NCBI RefSeq assembly: GCF_000245015.1
Contig: NZ_JH600070.1
Coordinates: 3,759,062 to 3,823,061 of the forward strand
Direction of reading: 5' to 3'
Source: Beggiatoa alba B18LD
GTDB lineage: Bacteria; Pseudomonadota; Gammaproteobacteria; Beggiatoales; Beggiatoaceae
Length of the DNA: 64,000 nucleotides
Position numbers and translations under genes: made by a program. Positions 38,453 to 47,918 of this stretch are shown one piece after another; position 1 is the first letter of the stretch; each line of letters opens with the position of its first letter. Under the pieces are notes generated by a model. The model was given only the letters and a program-made list of their open reading frames with translations. It was not told the origin of the DNA and made no database searches.

Positions 38453-39694
38453 ATGCGCGGCAGTAAAATACTCGTTATTACTTATCATTTCGCCCCTCAA
38501 CTCCATGCGAGTGTCTTTCGTCAATTACAGTTTTTACGCCATTTTCGTGATCATGGCTTAAATGCAGTGATTCTAACGAATGCTGTTTCTGCGACAGCCC
38601 AAAATAAAACGCCTCACCCCCCAGAACGTTACGCTGAATTTCCTGTTTTTCGGGTTGATGCAACCTCATCAACAAAATGGAAACTACCCAACCGCTTTAA
38701 AAACTTCCTGTCACTACGGGGATTTTCACGAGAGGCGCAAGCTTTTGGCGATGTCGATATTAACTGGTTACAGATGGCATATCATAAAGCGATTGAGTTA
38801 ATAGCAGAATATCATTGTGATACCATCTATATTGTTGCTCCCCCTTTCAGCATATTATTATTAGGCTATCGGCTAAAGCGTCGAACACATTGCAAATTAA
38901 TTATTGATTTACAAAAGTTGTTACCAACACAAGAAAATCCTGTTTTAGCAACACAACGTGATTTGATAGAACAACGAATTTGGCAGAGTTGTGACGCGCT
39001 TGTTGTGACTTCATGGAGTACATGGACTCACTACAGCCAAAAAATGGAAAAAGAGAAGGTTTTTTTAGTTTTTAACAGCTATGACACTATTTTTAATTTT
39101 AAAACAGATTCTTATCTTACAAATAAAGTCTTTACCATTTTTTATATGGGTACTTGGGATAAACAACGCTCTCCTGATAAATTATTGAATGTGTTACAAC
39201 GTTGTCCTTTCCCTTGGCGTTTGCTATCGATTGGGAGCACTAACCATATTTTGAATGAGCAGGCGTTAAAATATCATGTCCATGAACATGTTGTTTGTGT
39301 GCCGAGTTTATCTAAAGAGGAATTGTTACCTTATTTACAACAGGCTGACCTTTTATTTCTCACACGTGAATTACCCCCGCCGCCGCATCTTGATCCGCAC
39401 ATTGCAACCAAGGTTTTTAACTATCTTGCAACAGGAAAACCCATTGTGGCGCAAATTCCACTTGGGGATACTTATGATTTTTTACAAAAATATGCATTGC
39501 AGGTAGATTTAATCCCACCACATGATTCAGAACAACTTTATGAAAGTCTCAGCCATTATTATCAGCAGTGGCAGGCGGGTCATTTATCGCCACAAACTAA
39601 TTTAGAGTTTTTACAGCAATTCGATAGTAAAACGACAACTCGTCGCTTGTCTGCTGTCTTTCAAATGGTTAAGCAACAGGGACAAGTGGAATGA
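38453..39694 (+). CDS. Glycosyltransferase, GT-B fold (family 4-like)
   Basis: 413 residues. The N-terminal Rossmann domain opens with KILVITYHFAPQLHASVFRQLQF, typical of family-4 transferases. The C-terminal domain has FYMGTWDKQRSPDKLLN and the donor-binding region ATKVFNYLATGKPIVAQIP, where the usual E-x7-E glutamates are partly replaced. It probably transfers a sugar from a nucleotide donor in envelope or exopolysaccharide synthesis. It is followed by an envelope-type gene only 27 bp away. Confidence 0.7.
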   Translation: MRGSKILVITYHFAPQLHASVFRQLQFLRHFRDHGLNAVILTNAVSATAQNKTPHPPERYAEFPVFRVDATSSTKWKLPNRFKNFLSLRGFSREAQAFGDVDINWLQMAYHKAIELIAEYHCDTIYIVAPPFSILLLGYRLKRRTHCKLIIDLQKLLPTQENPVLATQRDLIEQRIWQSCDALVVTSWSTWTHYSQKMEKEKVFLVFNSYDTIFNFKTDSYLTNKVFTIFYMGTWDKQRSPDKLLNVLQRCPFPWRLLSIGSTNHILNEQALKYHVHEHVVCVPSLSKEELLPYLQQADLLFLTRELPPPPHLDPHIATKVFNYLATGKPIVAQIPLGDTYDFLQKYALQVDLIPPHDSEQLYESLSHYYQQWQAGHLSPQTNLEFLQQFDSKTTTRRLSAVFQMVKQQGQVE

Positions 39695-39721
39695 AATCTG
39701 ATGATACTGTAGGCAAAATTT

Positions 39722-41791
39722 ATGTATAAAACACATTTTCAAGCATTGCTTGTATTAATCGGCTGTTTCTGGGGAATACAAGGATTTGCCATTAGTTCAG
39801 TTAGGCTAAAAATTGATAATATTCAATCATCTAATTGGAAGGCAGAGCAGGCAATACTGACAGTTTTACTAACTACAGAGAAAAAATTAGTAATTAATGC
39901 TCAATTGCAACAATTTCAATCTAGTACACTTAAGCAACCTGTAAAAGAATTATCCATTGTTTGTCCACAATTATTATATTCAATACAACAAATTACTTGT
40001 ACAAAAACCAGTTTAACCATTCCTCATTTTTTAGAGACACCAACTAATTTATCTATTGCTTATTTACCTAATCCGTTAAAAGTAGATATTGCTATCACGC
40101 AAGCAATTGGGACAGGATCTATGGCAGGGCAGTTGTTGTATCAAAAAGAGAATTGGCAGGGAAATATAAATATCAAAATACTGAATTTAGAAGATTTATC
40201 TAAACGACTACAACAGTGGATTGAGTTGCCACTTGGTTTAAGTTTTATGGGGGTTGCCAATTTAACGGCGCAAATTGCAGGAATTGGTACACAAATACAA
40301 AACGCAACATTAAAAACTACTTTAAATGCCTTTGGTCTTACAAATGCGACAGGTTCAACCGCAGGAGAAAAATTAAATTTAGAGTGGACAGTAACGGCAA
40401 AACCCAGTCAGGCGAAACAGCAAAATGAATCGGGGCTAGAAATAGCGACGACATTAAAGGCAAAAACAGGTGAGTTATATATTCAACCCTTATATTTAAG
40501 TTTTCAGAAAGAACCCTTAAGTATTGAGGGCGATATGCTATGGTTTCCATCACGACTTATTTTAAAGCAAGTACAGTATAAGCATGAAAATATTGGTACT
40601 GTGATTGCCACAGGCGATATTAATTTAAAAGAAACAATTCATATTAATGCGCTTTCTGCCCGTTTGCCCACAGTGGCATTGATGCCTATTTATTCTGCAT
40701 ATATTCAACCCAGCTTTGAAGGGAGTTCTTTATCTCAATTAGAAGTTGATGGTTATTTGTCCCTTAATTTATTAATTAGCAAAGATAAATTTAAAATTAT
40801 TGGCGGATTAAATAACGTTAGTATTGATGATACGAATAAGAAATTCGGCATTAGCCATCTATTGGGTACATTTGAATGGGATAGTCAACAAGCAGATAAA
40901 CCAACCAATGTAAAATGGGATAGTGCTTATGTTTTATCGCATATTCAGTTAGGCGCAGCACAGCTTTATGCCAATTTAGGCAATGAAAAAATTCAATTAT
41001 TAGCACCGTTAAACTTACCCATTTTAGATGGGGCTTTTCGTATAGATAACTTTAATCTAGTGGGCGGATTTGGCGAAAAAATGAATTGGGAGTTAAAAGG
41101 GAAATTACAGCCCATTTCTATGCAAGCACTAACAACCGCTTTACAACTGACGACGCTTAATGGTTATTTAGGCGGGGAAATTCCCTCTATTCGTTATCAG
41201 AATGGAATTATTACTATTGGCGGAGCGTTACAATTTAATATTTTTGATGGAAAAATTATTGCACAGCGATTGACGTTAGAATCTTTATTCGGTGCTGCAC
41301 CTGTATTAAAAGCGGATATCGTTGTTGATAAAATTGATTTAAAAACCTTGACTGATATTACAAAGTTTGGGTCCATTCAAGGCTTGCTTTCAGGCTATGT
41401 GCGTAATTTATACCTTGTCAATTGGCAACCTGTTACATTTGATGCTTATCTGGGCACACCTGATGGGCAAACCATGACGAGAAAAATTAGCCAAAAAGCA
41501 GTTAATAATCTTTCTAATTTAGGCGGTGGCGGGGCTATTGATGCGCTCTCACGTGGCGTTTTAAGTATGTTTGAAAATTTTTCTTATGAAAAGCTGGGCT
41601 TAGGTTGCCGTTTACAAAATGGGATTTGTACGATGTGGGGGGCAGAAACCGCGAGTAATGGTTATTACATTGTAAAAGGTGGTGGTTTACCAAGAATCGA
41701 TGTACTGGGTTATAACGAACGGGTTAATTGGGTCGTCCTTCTATCAAGGCTGGCGGCAATTACTCAAGCAAGCAATCCTGTAATTAAATAG
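39722..41791 (+). CDS. Large periplasmic protein, AsmA/YdbH-like
   Basis: 689 residues with a signal peptide or N-terminal anchor (about 1-23, ending GFA). The body is beta-rich with repeated G-x-hydrophobic-hydrophobic strands. The C-terminal part (SGYVRNLYL, NNLSNLGGGGAIDALSRG, LGCRLQNGICTMWGAE) resembles the end of YdbH/AsmA-like lipid-bridge proteins. This fits transport of lipids between membranes, but I recognise the family only loosely. Confidence 0.45.
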   Translation: MYKTHFQALLVLIGCFWGIQGFAISSVRLKIDNIQSSNWKAEQAILTVLLTTEKKLVINAQLQQFQSSTLKQPVKELSIVCPQLLYSIQQITCTKTSLTIPHFLETPTNLSIAYLPNPLKVDIAITQAIGTGSMAGQLLYQKENWQGNINIKILNLEDLSKRLQQWIELPLGLSFMGVANLTAQIAGIGTQIQNATLKTTLNAFGLTNATGSTAGEKLNLEWTVTAKPSQAKQQNESGLEIATTLKAKTGELYIQPLYLSFQKEPLSIEGDMLWFPSRLILKQVQYKHENIGTVIATGDINLKETIHINALSARLPTVALMPIYSAYIQPSFEGSSLSQLEVDGYLSLNLLISKDKFKIIGGLNNVSIDDTNKKFGISHLLGTFEWDSQQADKPTNVKWDSAYVLSHIQLGAAQLYANLGNEKIQLLAPLNLPILDGAFRIDNFNLVGGFGEKMNWELKGKLQPISMQALTTALQLTTLNGYLGGEIPSIRYQNGIITIGGALQFNIFDGKIIAQRLTLESLFGAAPVLKADIVVDKIDLKTLTDITKFGSIQGLLSGYVRNLYLVNWQPVTFDAYLGTPDGQTMTRKISQKAVNNLSNLGGGGAIDALSRGVLSMFENFSYEKLGLGCRLQNGICTMWGAETASNGYYIVKGGGLPRIDVLGYNERVNWVVLLSRLAAITQASNPVIK

Positions 41792-41888
41792 ATTTTGCGA
41801 TTTCAAGTCAGATAACTGCTTTATAAATAGTAGGATATAAAAATAAAAATTTTGTTGCTATTCCATGCTATTCAAATTAGAATGCTCG

Positions 41889-41918
41889 GCTTACAGTTTT
41901 TAGCTGTAAGTCTTTTTT
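41889..41918 (+). terminator. Terminator before rpsF
   Basis: CTTACAG and CTGTAAG form a 7-bp stem with a T-rich loop, followed by TCTTTTTT. It separates the AsmA-like gene from the ribosomal protein operon. Confidence 0.75.
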
Positions 41919-41974
41919 ATTTTCTCCTTGCTTTGTTAATTTCAACAAAGCTGCATAATCCGTAGGGAGTCTGA

Positions 41975-42397
41975 ATGAAGCATTACGAAGTTGTTTTTTT
42001 AGTGCATCCAGACCAAAGTGAACAAGTGCCCGCCATGATCGAGCGTTACCGCGCGATGATTGAAGGCAAAAGTGGCTTAATTCACCGTCTGGAAGATTGG
42101 GGTCGTCGTCAATTAGCGTACCCTATTAATAAAATACACAAAGCACATTACGTCCTCATGAATATTGAATGCGGACTAGATGTATTAGGCGAATTAAAAA
42201 GCGCGTTCCGCTTTAATGATGCCGTTATTCGTGACCTCATCATCACTCGTAAAGCTGCTGTAACAGAACCATCTCCGCTGTTTAAAGCGAAAGATGAACG
42301 TGAACAGCCCTTAAAATCCGATGATGATTACGACGCTGATGATTTAGATATGGATGAGGATTACGATGACGATGTTTCAGAAGACCAAATCTCCTAG
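41975..42397 (+). CDS. rpsF: Ribosomal protein bS6
   Basis: 140 residues of the 30S subunit protein that binds with bS18 to the central domain of 16S r[28 protein letters not shown] and the [22 protein letters not shown] segment are conserved. The C-terminal 25 residues are extremely acidic ([18 protein letters not shown]), like the Glu-tailed form in E. coli. GGGAG lies 6 nt before the ATG. It overlaps rpsR. Confidence 0.96.
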   Translation: MKHYEVVFLVHPDQSEQVPAMIERYRAMIEGKSGLIHRLEDWGRRQLAYPINKIHKAHYVLMNIECGLDVLGELKSAFRFNDAVIRDLIITRKAAVTEPSPLFKAKDEREQPLKSDDDYDADDLDMDEDYDDDVSEDQIS

Positions 42398-42638
42398 AAG
42401 AAATGCAAGTTCTTCACGGTTTTTCCGTCGGAAGAAATATTGCCGCTTCACCGCTGAAAAAGTTGTGGAAATTGATTACAAAGACCTCAACACTTTAAAG
42501 GGTTATATCACGGAAACGGGAAAAATTGTTCCTAGCCGTATTACTGGGACTAAAGCCCGTTATCAACGTCAATTAGCGCGTGCCATTAAATTAGCCCGTT
42601 ACATAGCGTTATTACCCTATACTGATACGCACGAGTAA
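42366..42638 (+). CDS. rpsR: Ribosomal protein bS18
   Basis: 90 residues; the core [13 protein letters not shown] to [16 protein letters not shown] end matches bS18, with an N-terminal extension of about 15 residues. ATGs occur at 42354, 42366 and 42372. GAGGA at 42356-42360 best supports 42366. The start lies inside the acidic tail of rpsF (32-bp overlap), so translation is probably coupled. The priB gene found between them in enterobacteria is absent. Confidence 0.93.
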   Translation: MTMFQKTKSPRRNASSSRFFRRKKYCRFTAEKVVEIDYKDLNTLKGYITETGKIVPSRITGTKARYQRQLARAIKLARYIALLPYTDTHE

Positions 42639-42649
42639 GGTGAAGCACG

Positions 42650-43099
42650 ATGGAAATCATTTTACTGGAGAAAGTCCCTAATTTAGGTGGCTTAGGCACA
42701 ATGGTTAAGGTAAAAGCTGGTTATGCACGGAATTTTTTAATTCCTCATGGCAAAGCCGTTTTAGCGACCAAAGAAAATGTTGCCAACTTTGAAGCACGTC
42801 GTGCTGAATTAGAGAAAACGCAACAAGATAAATTAGCCAGTGCACAAGAACGCGCCGCACAACTCCAAGAAATGACTGTTGTTATTTCTGGTAAAGTAGG
42901 TGTAGAAGGCAAATTATTCGGTTCTGTCAGTGCTGGGGATATTGCTCAAGCATTAACCAGTGCTGGTATTGCAGTTGACCGTCACGAAATTCGCTTACAA
43001 GAAGGACCTATCCGTTTTGTTGGCGAACATGAAGTTGCTGTCCATTTACATCCTGATGTTAACGTCTCATTAACAGTACAAGTTGTTTCTGAAAACTAA
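42650..43099 (+). CDS. rplI: Ribosomal protein bL9
   Basis: 149 residues of the 50S protein. The N-terminal [32 protein letters not shown] is the bL9 signature, followed by the long connecting helix and C-terminal domain. AAGGTG precedes the ATG, 11 bp after rpsR. A terminator follows. Confidence 0.97.
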   Translation: MEIILLEKVPNLGGLGTMVKVKAGYARNFLIPHGKAVLATKENVANFEARRAELEKTQQDKLASAQERAAQLQEMTVVISGKVGVEGKLFGSVSAGDIAQALTSAGIAVDRHEIRLQEGPIRFVGEHEVAVHLHPDVNVSLTVQVVSEN

Positions 43100-43126
43100 T
43101 TGTGACTGATGACTAACATCTTAAAA

Positions 43127-43150
43127 GAGGGAAGCTTGCTTCCCTTTTTT
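43127..43150 (+). terminator. Terminator of the rpsF-rpsR-rplI operon
   Basis: AGGGAAGC and GCTTCCCT form an 8-bp stem with almost no loop in the written form (inner pairs would open), followed by TTTTT. Confidence 0.8.
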
Positions 43151-43251
43151 ATCCTATAATATCGACAAGTTTTTTATTATAAACAGAGTATTTTCTTAAA
43201 GTTAGGATAGATACTCCCCAACCTTTAGGTTTCTGATTACCTTGTTTGTTT

Positions 43252-44664
43252 ATGCAGGAACCACCTCTTTATTCCGATCAAGAATTAGTTTCTTCCTCAC
43301 GAGGAGCTACTTCATTCCATAAAGTACCGCCCCATTCTATTGAGGCTGAGCAATCCGTATTGGGTAGTTTGCTCTTCAACAATAGTGCGTGGTACACCAT
43401 TGCTGACCGTTTGTCAGAATATGATTTCTACCGTCCCGATCATCGCTTAATCTTTAAAGCCATTAAAATGCTTGCAGAAATGGGACAGCCCTGTGATGTT
43501 ATTACCTTATCTGAATGGTTAATTAAGCAAAACAAACTAGAAAATGTAGGTGGAATTGCATATTTGGGGATGCTTGCTGATAGTACACCAAGTGCAGCAA
43601 ATATTACCGCTTATGCCGATATTGTGCGGGAAAAATCAATTTTACGTGAATTAATTCATGTCGGTTCACGAATTATGGATAGTGCTTTTCAATATGAAGG
43701 GCATAAACCAACAGAATTATTAGAAAATGCAGAAAAATTAGTATTTGAAATTGCGGAAAAAGGAGCGCGTAGTGGTGGTGGATTTCGTGAGATTAAAGAG
43801 ATATTAACTAAAACCTTAGATCAAATAGATATTCTTTATCAATCAGGTAATTCGATAACAGGCGTACCAACAGGTTTTAAAGATTTTGATGAACAAACCA
43901 GTGGCTTGCAACGTTCTGATTTAATTATTGTTGCTGGTCGCCCCTCAATGGGGAAAACCAGTTTTGCCATGAATATTGCGGAATATGTTGCGATTCAAGC
44001 AAAACATCCTGTTGCCGTTTTTAGTATGGAAATGCCCTGCGAACAGTTGGCAATGCGTTTAATTTCGTCCTTAGCACGAATTAATCAACAAAATGTGCGC
44101 ACAGGAAAATTAGAAGATCATGATTGGACTAATATAACCTCTGCAATCAGTTTATTATCAGAATCTCCCCTATTTATCGATGATACCCCCGCTTTAAATC
44201 CAACCGAATTACGGGCACGGGCGCGGCGTTTAGCCAGTGAACACGGACAGTTAGGATTAATTGTGATTGATTATCTGCAATTAATGCAAGTTCCTGATAG
44301 TCGTGAAAATCGTGCAACTGAAGTGTCTGAAATTTCTCGTGGTTTAAAAGCCCTTGCAAAAGAGTTACATGTTCCTGTCATTGCGCTTTCTCAATTAAAT
44401 CGGAGTTTAGAACAACGACCAAATAAACGTCCCGTGATGTCCGATTTACGCGAATCAGGTTCTATTGAACAAGATGCAGATTTAATTATTTTTATTTATC
44501 GAGATGAAGTCTATAACCAAGATAGCGAAGATAAAGGAACAGCAGAAATTATTGTTGCGAAACAACGTAATGGTCCTATAGGAACTGTACGCTTAACTTT
44601 TTTAGGTCATTTAACCCGCTTCGAAAACTTTTCCCCTATGGATTATTACCACGGAGAACATTGA
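43252..44664 (+). CDS. dnaB: Replicative DNA helicase DnaB
   Basis: 470 residues from the ATG at 43252. The N-terminal primase-interaction domain (HSIEAEQSVLGSLLFNN) and the RecA-like motor with Walker A GRPSMGKTS and Walker B LIVIDYLQLM are intact. The C-terminal ALSQLNRSLEQR and DLRESGSIEQDADLI segments are typical. No intein. The rplI-dnaB-alr order is common in gammaproteobacteria. Confidence 0.97.
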   Translation: MQEPPLYSDQELVSSSRGATSFHKVPPHSIEAEQSVLGSLLFNNSAWYTIADRLSEYDFYRPDHRLIFKAIKMLAEMGQPCDVITLSEWLIKQNKLENVGGIAYLGMLADSTPSAANITAYADIVREKSILRELIHVGSRIMDSAFQYEGHKPTELLENAEKLVFEIAEKGARSGGGFREIKEILTKTLDQIDILYQSGNSITGVPTGFKDFDEQTSGLQRSDLIIVAGRPSMGKTSFAMNIAEYVAIQAKHPVAVFSMEMPCEQLAMRLISSLARINQQNVRTGKLEDHDWTNITSAISLLSESPLFIDDTPALNPTELRARARRLASEHGQLGLIVIDYLQLMQVPDSRENRATEVSEISRGLKALAKELHVPVIALSQLNRSLEQRPNKRPVMSDLRESGSIEQDADLIIFIYRDEVYNQDSEDKGTAEIIVAKQRNGPIGTVRLTFLGHLTRFENFSPMDYYHGEH

Positions 44665-44666
44665 GT

Positions 44667-45743
44667 ATGACACGCCCAACGCAAGCCATTATTTATTTAT
44701 CCGCTTTGCGTGCCAATGTGCAAAGGATTCGGGAGTTAGCACCCAAACAAAAAATTATTGCCGTTATTAAAGCGGATGCTTATGGACATGGGGCTGTCAG
44801 GGTTGCTACAGCATTAACAGGTTTAGTAGAAATGTTTGCTGTTTGCTCATTAGAGGAAGCCTTAATTTTGCGTCAAGCAGGCATAGATGCACCTATTTTA
44901 TTATTAGAAGGTTTCTTTAGTGCAGATGAACTGACCACAATTGCTACACAAAAGATTGAAATTGCTGTACATACGCAGGGACAAGTAGATAGCTTATTAG
45001 CGGCGAAACTACCGATTAAAGTATGGCTAAAAGTGGATACAGGTATGCATCGTTTAGGTTTTTTACCTGACGAGGTCGAGTTGGCATGGAAACGGCTTAA
45101 TCAATGTGATGTTTTGTTAAAGCCTATTTCTTTAATGAGTCACTTTAGTAGTGCGGATGAGCGCGATAGTAAAATTAATATGGAGCAAATCCGTATTTTT
45201 GATGAACTAAGAAAAAAAATTCAGGTTGAGAGTTCATTAGCAAATTCAGCTGGCGTTTTGGCATGGTCAGCAGCCCACTATCAATGGGTAAGACCTGGAA
45301 TTATGCTGTATGGTGTTTCTCCCTTTTCAAATACAGTCGCAAAAGATGAGGGGTTACAGTCTGTTATGCAGTTTCAGTCTGCACTGATTAGCGTAAAACA
45401 ATATCGTAAAGGTGAACCCATTGGTTATGGTGCGACATGGCGTTGTCCACAAGCAATGCCTGTAGGCGTTGTTGCAGCAGGTTATGCGGATGGTTATCCA
45501 CGACATGCGCCTTCTGGCACACCCATTTTAGTCAATGGTCGTCGTGTGCCTCTCATTGGTCGTGTGTCTATGGATATGTTAGCCGTTGATTTACGCTCAC
45601 AACCCAATGCAAAAATTGGTGATACTGTTGTTTTGTGGGGGAGAAACTTACCTGTTGAAGAAATTGCAATCTTATCGGGTACTATTGCCTACGAATTACT
45701 GTGTCATATAAGCCCACGAGTTCCACGAATTGAACGAACATAG
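44667..45743 (+). CDS. alr: Alanine racemase
   Basis: 358 residues. This PLP enzyme interconverts L- and D-alanine for peptidoglycan. The PLP lysine is Lys35 in VIKADAYGHG, and the catalytic Tyr lies in AAGYADGYPR. The ATG at 44667 starts 2 bp after the dnaB stop, with GGAGAA about 10 nt upstream. Confidence 0.95.
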   Translation: MTRPTQAIIYLSALRANVQRIRELAPKQKIIAVIKADAYGHGAVRVATALTGLVEMFAVCSLEEALILRQAGIDAPILLLEGFFSADELTTIATQKIEIAVHTQGQVDSLLAAKLPIKVWLKVDTGMHRLGFLPDEVELAWKRLNQCDVLLKPISLMSHFSSADERDSKINMEQIRIFDELRKKIQVESSLANSAGVLAWSAAHYQWVRPGIMLYGVSPFSNTVAKDEGLQSVMQFQSALISVKQYRKGEPIGYGATWRCPQAMPVGVVAAGYADGYPRHAPSGTPILVNGRRVPLIGRVSMDMLAVDLRSQPNAKIGDTVVLWGRNLPVEEIAILSGTIAYELLCHISPRVPRIERT

Positions 45744-45920
45744 TGGCTTAAGAATGGGTTGAGAAATTTTATACCCACGCATTAAAAAATATCAATGCTT
45801 TGAATTTAAAGGGACTATTGCAAAAGGGTGGGTAATTGCTATATTCTACGCACTAGAAAAACAAGTGTTGTGTTTATACCGATTAGGTCGTGTTTTTTAG
45901 CAACAATGGCGTGGTTTGTC

Positions 45921-45949
45921 TTGACTTTTTAGTAAAAACACACTATATT
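45921..45949 (+). promoter_or_regulatory. Sigma-70 promoter P1 of the sRNA cluster
   Basis: TTGACT (45921-45926) and TATATT (45944-45949) are separated by exactly 17 bp, each with one mismatch to consensus. The predicted start is about 45956. No ORF follows in this direction for the next 1.9 kb. Confidence 0.6.
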
Positions 45950-45961
45950 TTTATTCAAATG

Positions 45962-45990
45962 TTGCACCGCACAAAATACTGTGCTAGTAT
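45962..45990 (+). promoter_or_regulatory. Sigma-70 promoter P2 of the sRNA cluster, with palindromic spacer
   Basis: TTGCAC (45962-45967) and TAGTAT (45985-45990) are 17 bp apart. The spacer is filled by GCACA-N6-TGTGC (45969-45984), a perfect inverted repeat that could be an operator. The predicted start is about 45997. Confidence 0.55.
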
Positions 45991-45996
45991 ATCCAG

Positions 45997-46123
45997 CAAG
46001 TGAAGAATTAAACAGAATACAATGCCAAGCAAGTTACACGAAGTGGTGACTCGTTGGCGGTAGTAAAAGACTCCTCCATCCTCCTTTGGTGGTTTGGCGT
46101 GGCTCTCAGTCACGCCCCTTTTT
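45997..46123 (+). ncRNA. Candidate anti-Shine-Dalgarno sRNA, sibling 1
   Basis: A predicted transcript of about 127 nt from P2, or about 168 nt from P1. Its 5' part can fold as GCCAA/TTGGC and AGT/ACT arms (about 46024-46057). It then carries ACTCCTCCATCCTCCTTTGG (from 46070) with two CCTCC motifs complementary to Shine-Dalgarno sequences, one set in a small CCA/TGG hairpin loop. It ends in a strong intrinsic terminator, GGCGTGGCT/AGTCACGCC plus CCCTTTTT. No ORF with a ribosome site is present. This is a prediction from sequence only. Confidence 0.6.
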
Positions 46124-46171
46124 AAGATTTTATAGTAATGCTGTTGTTCTTATAATAAATATAATAAAAAA

Positions 46172-46247
46172 AGAAAGAGACAGTTAAAAACCGACTCCTC
46201 CATCCTCCTTTGGTGGTTTGGCGTGGCTCTCAGTCACGCCCTTTTTT
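46172..46247 (+). ncRNA. Candidate anti-Shine-Dalgarno sRNA, sibling 2
   Basis: The last 55 nt (46193-46247) repeat 46069-46123 with only one or two differences near the T tract, at a 124-bp period. This includes both CCTCC motifs and the terminator. The sequence before it is unrelated to sibling 1 and contains TATAAT boxes (46151-46156, 46160-46165) but no good -35. It may start there, or be made by read-through and processing. The predicted size is about 76 nt. Confidence 0.55.
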
Positions 46248-46375
46248 ATTTTAACACTAACTAACCGCTAACAAATCCCCTTAAATAACAGAACCATTAG
46301 CAAGTTAGATTAGTATTGAAGGGCACTGCACTCAACTTCCACAGCTTATTTAGTATGTAATAGGCATCCAGCCTA

Positions 46376-46456
46376 ACATCCTTACCGTCCCTGAATCTCC
46401 TCAATCAGTGGTTTGGCGAAACACCCAGCAGACCTCTTTTTTTGTGCTGGTTTTTC
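46376..46456 (+). ncRNA. Candidate degenerate third sRNA sibling
   Basis: CTGA-ATCTCCTCAA-TCAG forms a small hairpin that presents TCTCCTC in its loop, followed by GTGGTTTGGCG, which is shared with siblings 1 and 2. The terminator is different: CCAGCA/TGCTGG, then TTTTT. This module looks like a diverged relative. No clear promoter was found. Confidence 0.35.
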
Positions 46457-46576
46457 ATAACACTTTATCCTAGATAAGATTTAGTGAATTAAATTTCCTA
46501 ATGCTGTTTTTTATTGTTTAGGAAATATATCGCCTGATAGGTAATGCACTATCATCAAACTACTTGTTTTTATATA

Positions 46577-46646
46577 AAAAAAGCCCGCGGTGAAATACTT
46601 AACCTAGTTATGATGTAGGTAGTATTCCCTAAGACCGCGAGCAGTA
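46577..46646 (-). terminator. Terminator of mdh
   Basis: On the minus strand GCTCGCGGT and ACCGCGGGC pair across a loop of about 50 nt, followed by TTTTTTT. The large loop is unusual. Confidence 0.65.
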
Positions 46647-46651
46647 TAACA

Positions 46652-47629
46652 TTAACCAAGTAAATCTGCGATAGCTGAACGCTCTTCTTCTAATTCATTT
46701 TGCGTTTTAATCATACGATCACGACTGAACTCGTCAATTTCTAATCCTTGAACAATGCTGTATTCGCCATTTGCAGTGGTAATAGGGAAGGAATAGATTA
46801 AACCTTCAGGAATTCCATAGCTTCCATCACTAGGAACAGCCATGCTAACCCATTCGCCGTTGCTACCTAATGCCCAATCACGAATATGGTCAACTGCCGC
46901 ATTCGCAGCAGAAGCCGCACTGGATTTACCACGTGCTTTAATAATAGCGGCACCGCGTTGTTGTACAGTGGGAATGAAATCGTTCACAATCCAGTTTTGA
47001 TCCACTAAAGATTTAGCGGCTTTACCAGCAACGGTCGTGTTGGTGATATCTGGATATTGCGTAGATGAGTGGTTGCCCCAAATGACCATTTTCTTGATGT
47101 CGGTCACTTTTGTGCCTGTTTTAGCCGATAACTGGCTCAACGCACGGTTATGATCAAGACGAGTCATTGCGGTGAAGTTTTTGGGATTTAAATCAGGCGC
47201 GGAGCGCATAGCAATGTAAGCATTAGTATTGGCAGGGTTACCAACGACGAGGACTTTTACATTGCGATTAGCATAATCGTTTAATGCTTTACCTTGTGTG
47301 GTAAAGATTTTGCCGTTGTCACGTAAGAGATCGTTTCTTTCCATGCCAGGTCCGCGCGGTTTTGCGCCGACTAATAAGGCGTATTCAATATCGGTAAACG
47401 CTGTTTTCACATCATCGGTTGTCACAATGTCATGCAACAAGGGGAATGCGCAATCATCTAATTCCATTGCAACCCCTTTTAAGGCTTCCATTGCAACAGG
47501 CATTTCTAACAGTTGCAGAATGATGGGTTGATCAGGTCCTAACAATTGACCAGAAGCAATTGAGAACACTAATGAATAAGAAATTTGACCTGCGCCACCA
47601 GTCACTGCGACACGGACGGGTTTTTTCAT
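46652..47629 (-). CDS. mdh: NAD-dependent malate dehydrogenase
   Basis: 325 residues, the length of the soluble LDH-like MDH class rather than the 312-residue E. coli type. The NAD-binding [12 protein letters not shown], substrate arginine in [18 protein letters not shown] and catalytic His in [11 protein letters not shown] are present. It oxidises malate to oxaloacetate in the TCA cycle. GGAAG precedes the ATG. It is divergent from sucAB-lpd across a 289-bp spacer. Confidence 0.95.
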   Translation of the reverse strand: MKKPVRVAVTGGAGQISYSLVFSIASGQLLGPDQPIILQLLEMPVAMEALKGVAMELDDCAFPLLHDIVTTDDVKTAFTDIEYALLVGAKPRGPGMERNDLLRDNGKIFTTQGKALNDYANRNVKVLVVGNPANTNAYIAMRSAPDLNPKNFTAMTRLDHNRALSQLSAKTGTKVTDIKKMVIWGNHSSTQYPDITNTTVAGKAAKSLVDQNWIVNDFIPTVQQRGAAIIKARGKSSAASAANAAVDHIRDWALGSNGEWVSMAVPSDGSYGIPEGLIYSFPITTANGEYSIVQGLEIDEFSRDRMIKTQNELEEERSAIADLLG

Positions 47630-47918
47630 GGCGAACTTCCTTTAATGTTGATGTTGAATGGATGAAAAATCGAGCGAATGTATAAAGCAGACTTGAATTC
47701 TTTTTGTTTGCACTTCAAAGATATCAGCTACATTATGCCACGGCCAGCGGATGAATACTTTAAGTCAAGATGATCTATCAAGGCGATATGATACTCTTAA
47801 AAATGGTTTCTCTGCTAGAGAATGTATAATGATCATTCACAGTTTATGATAAAATATCGTTATAGTTGCATACAAGCCTTTCGGTCAGCCACTTGCTTAG
47901 AGGGAGCATTTGAGAGAA

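Noticed and set aside
46069..46445. Regularly spaced repeats suggested a CRISPR-like array.
   Set aside because: Only three modules exist, the spacing is 124 bp then irregular, the repeat unit contains a full intrinsic terminator, and no cas gene is near.
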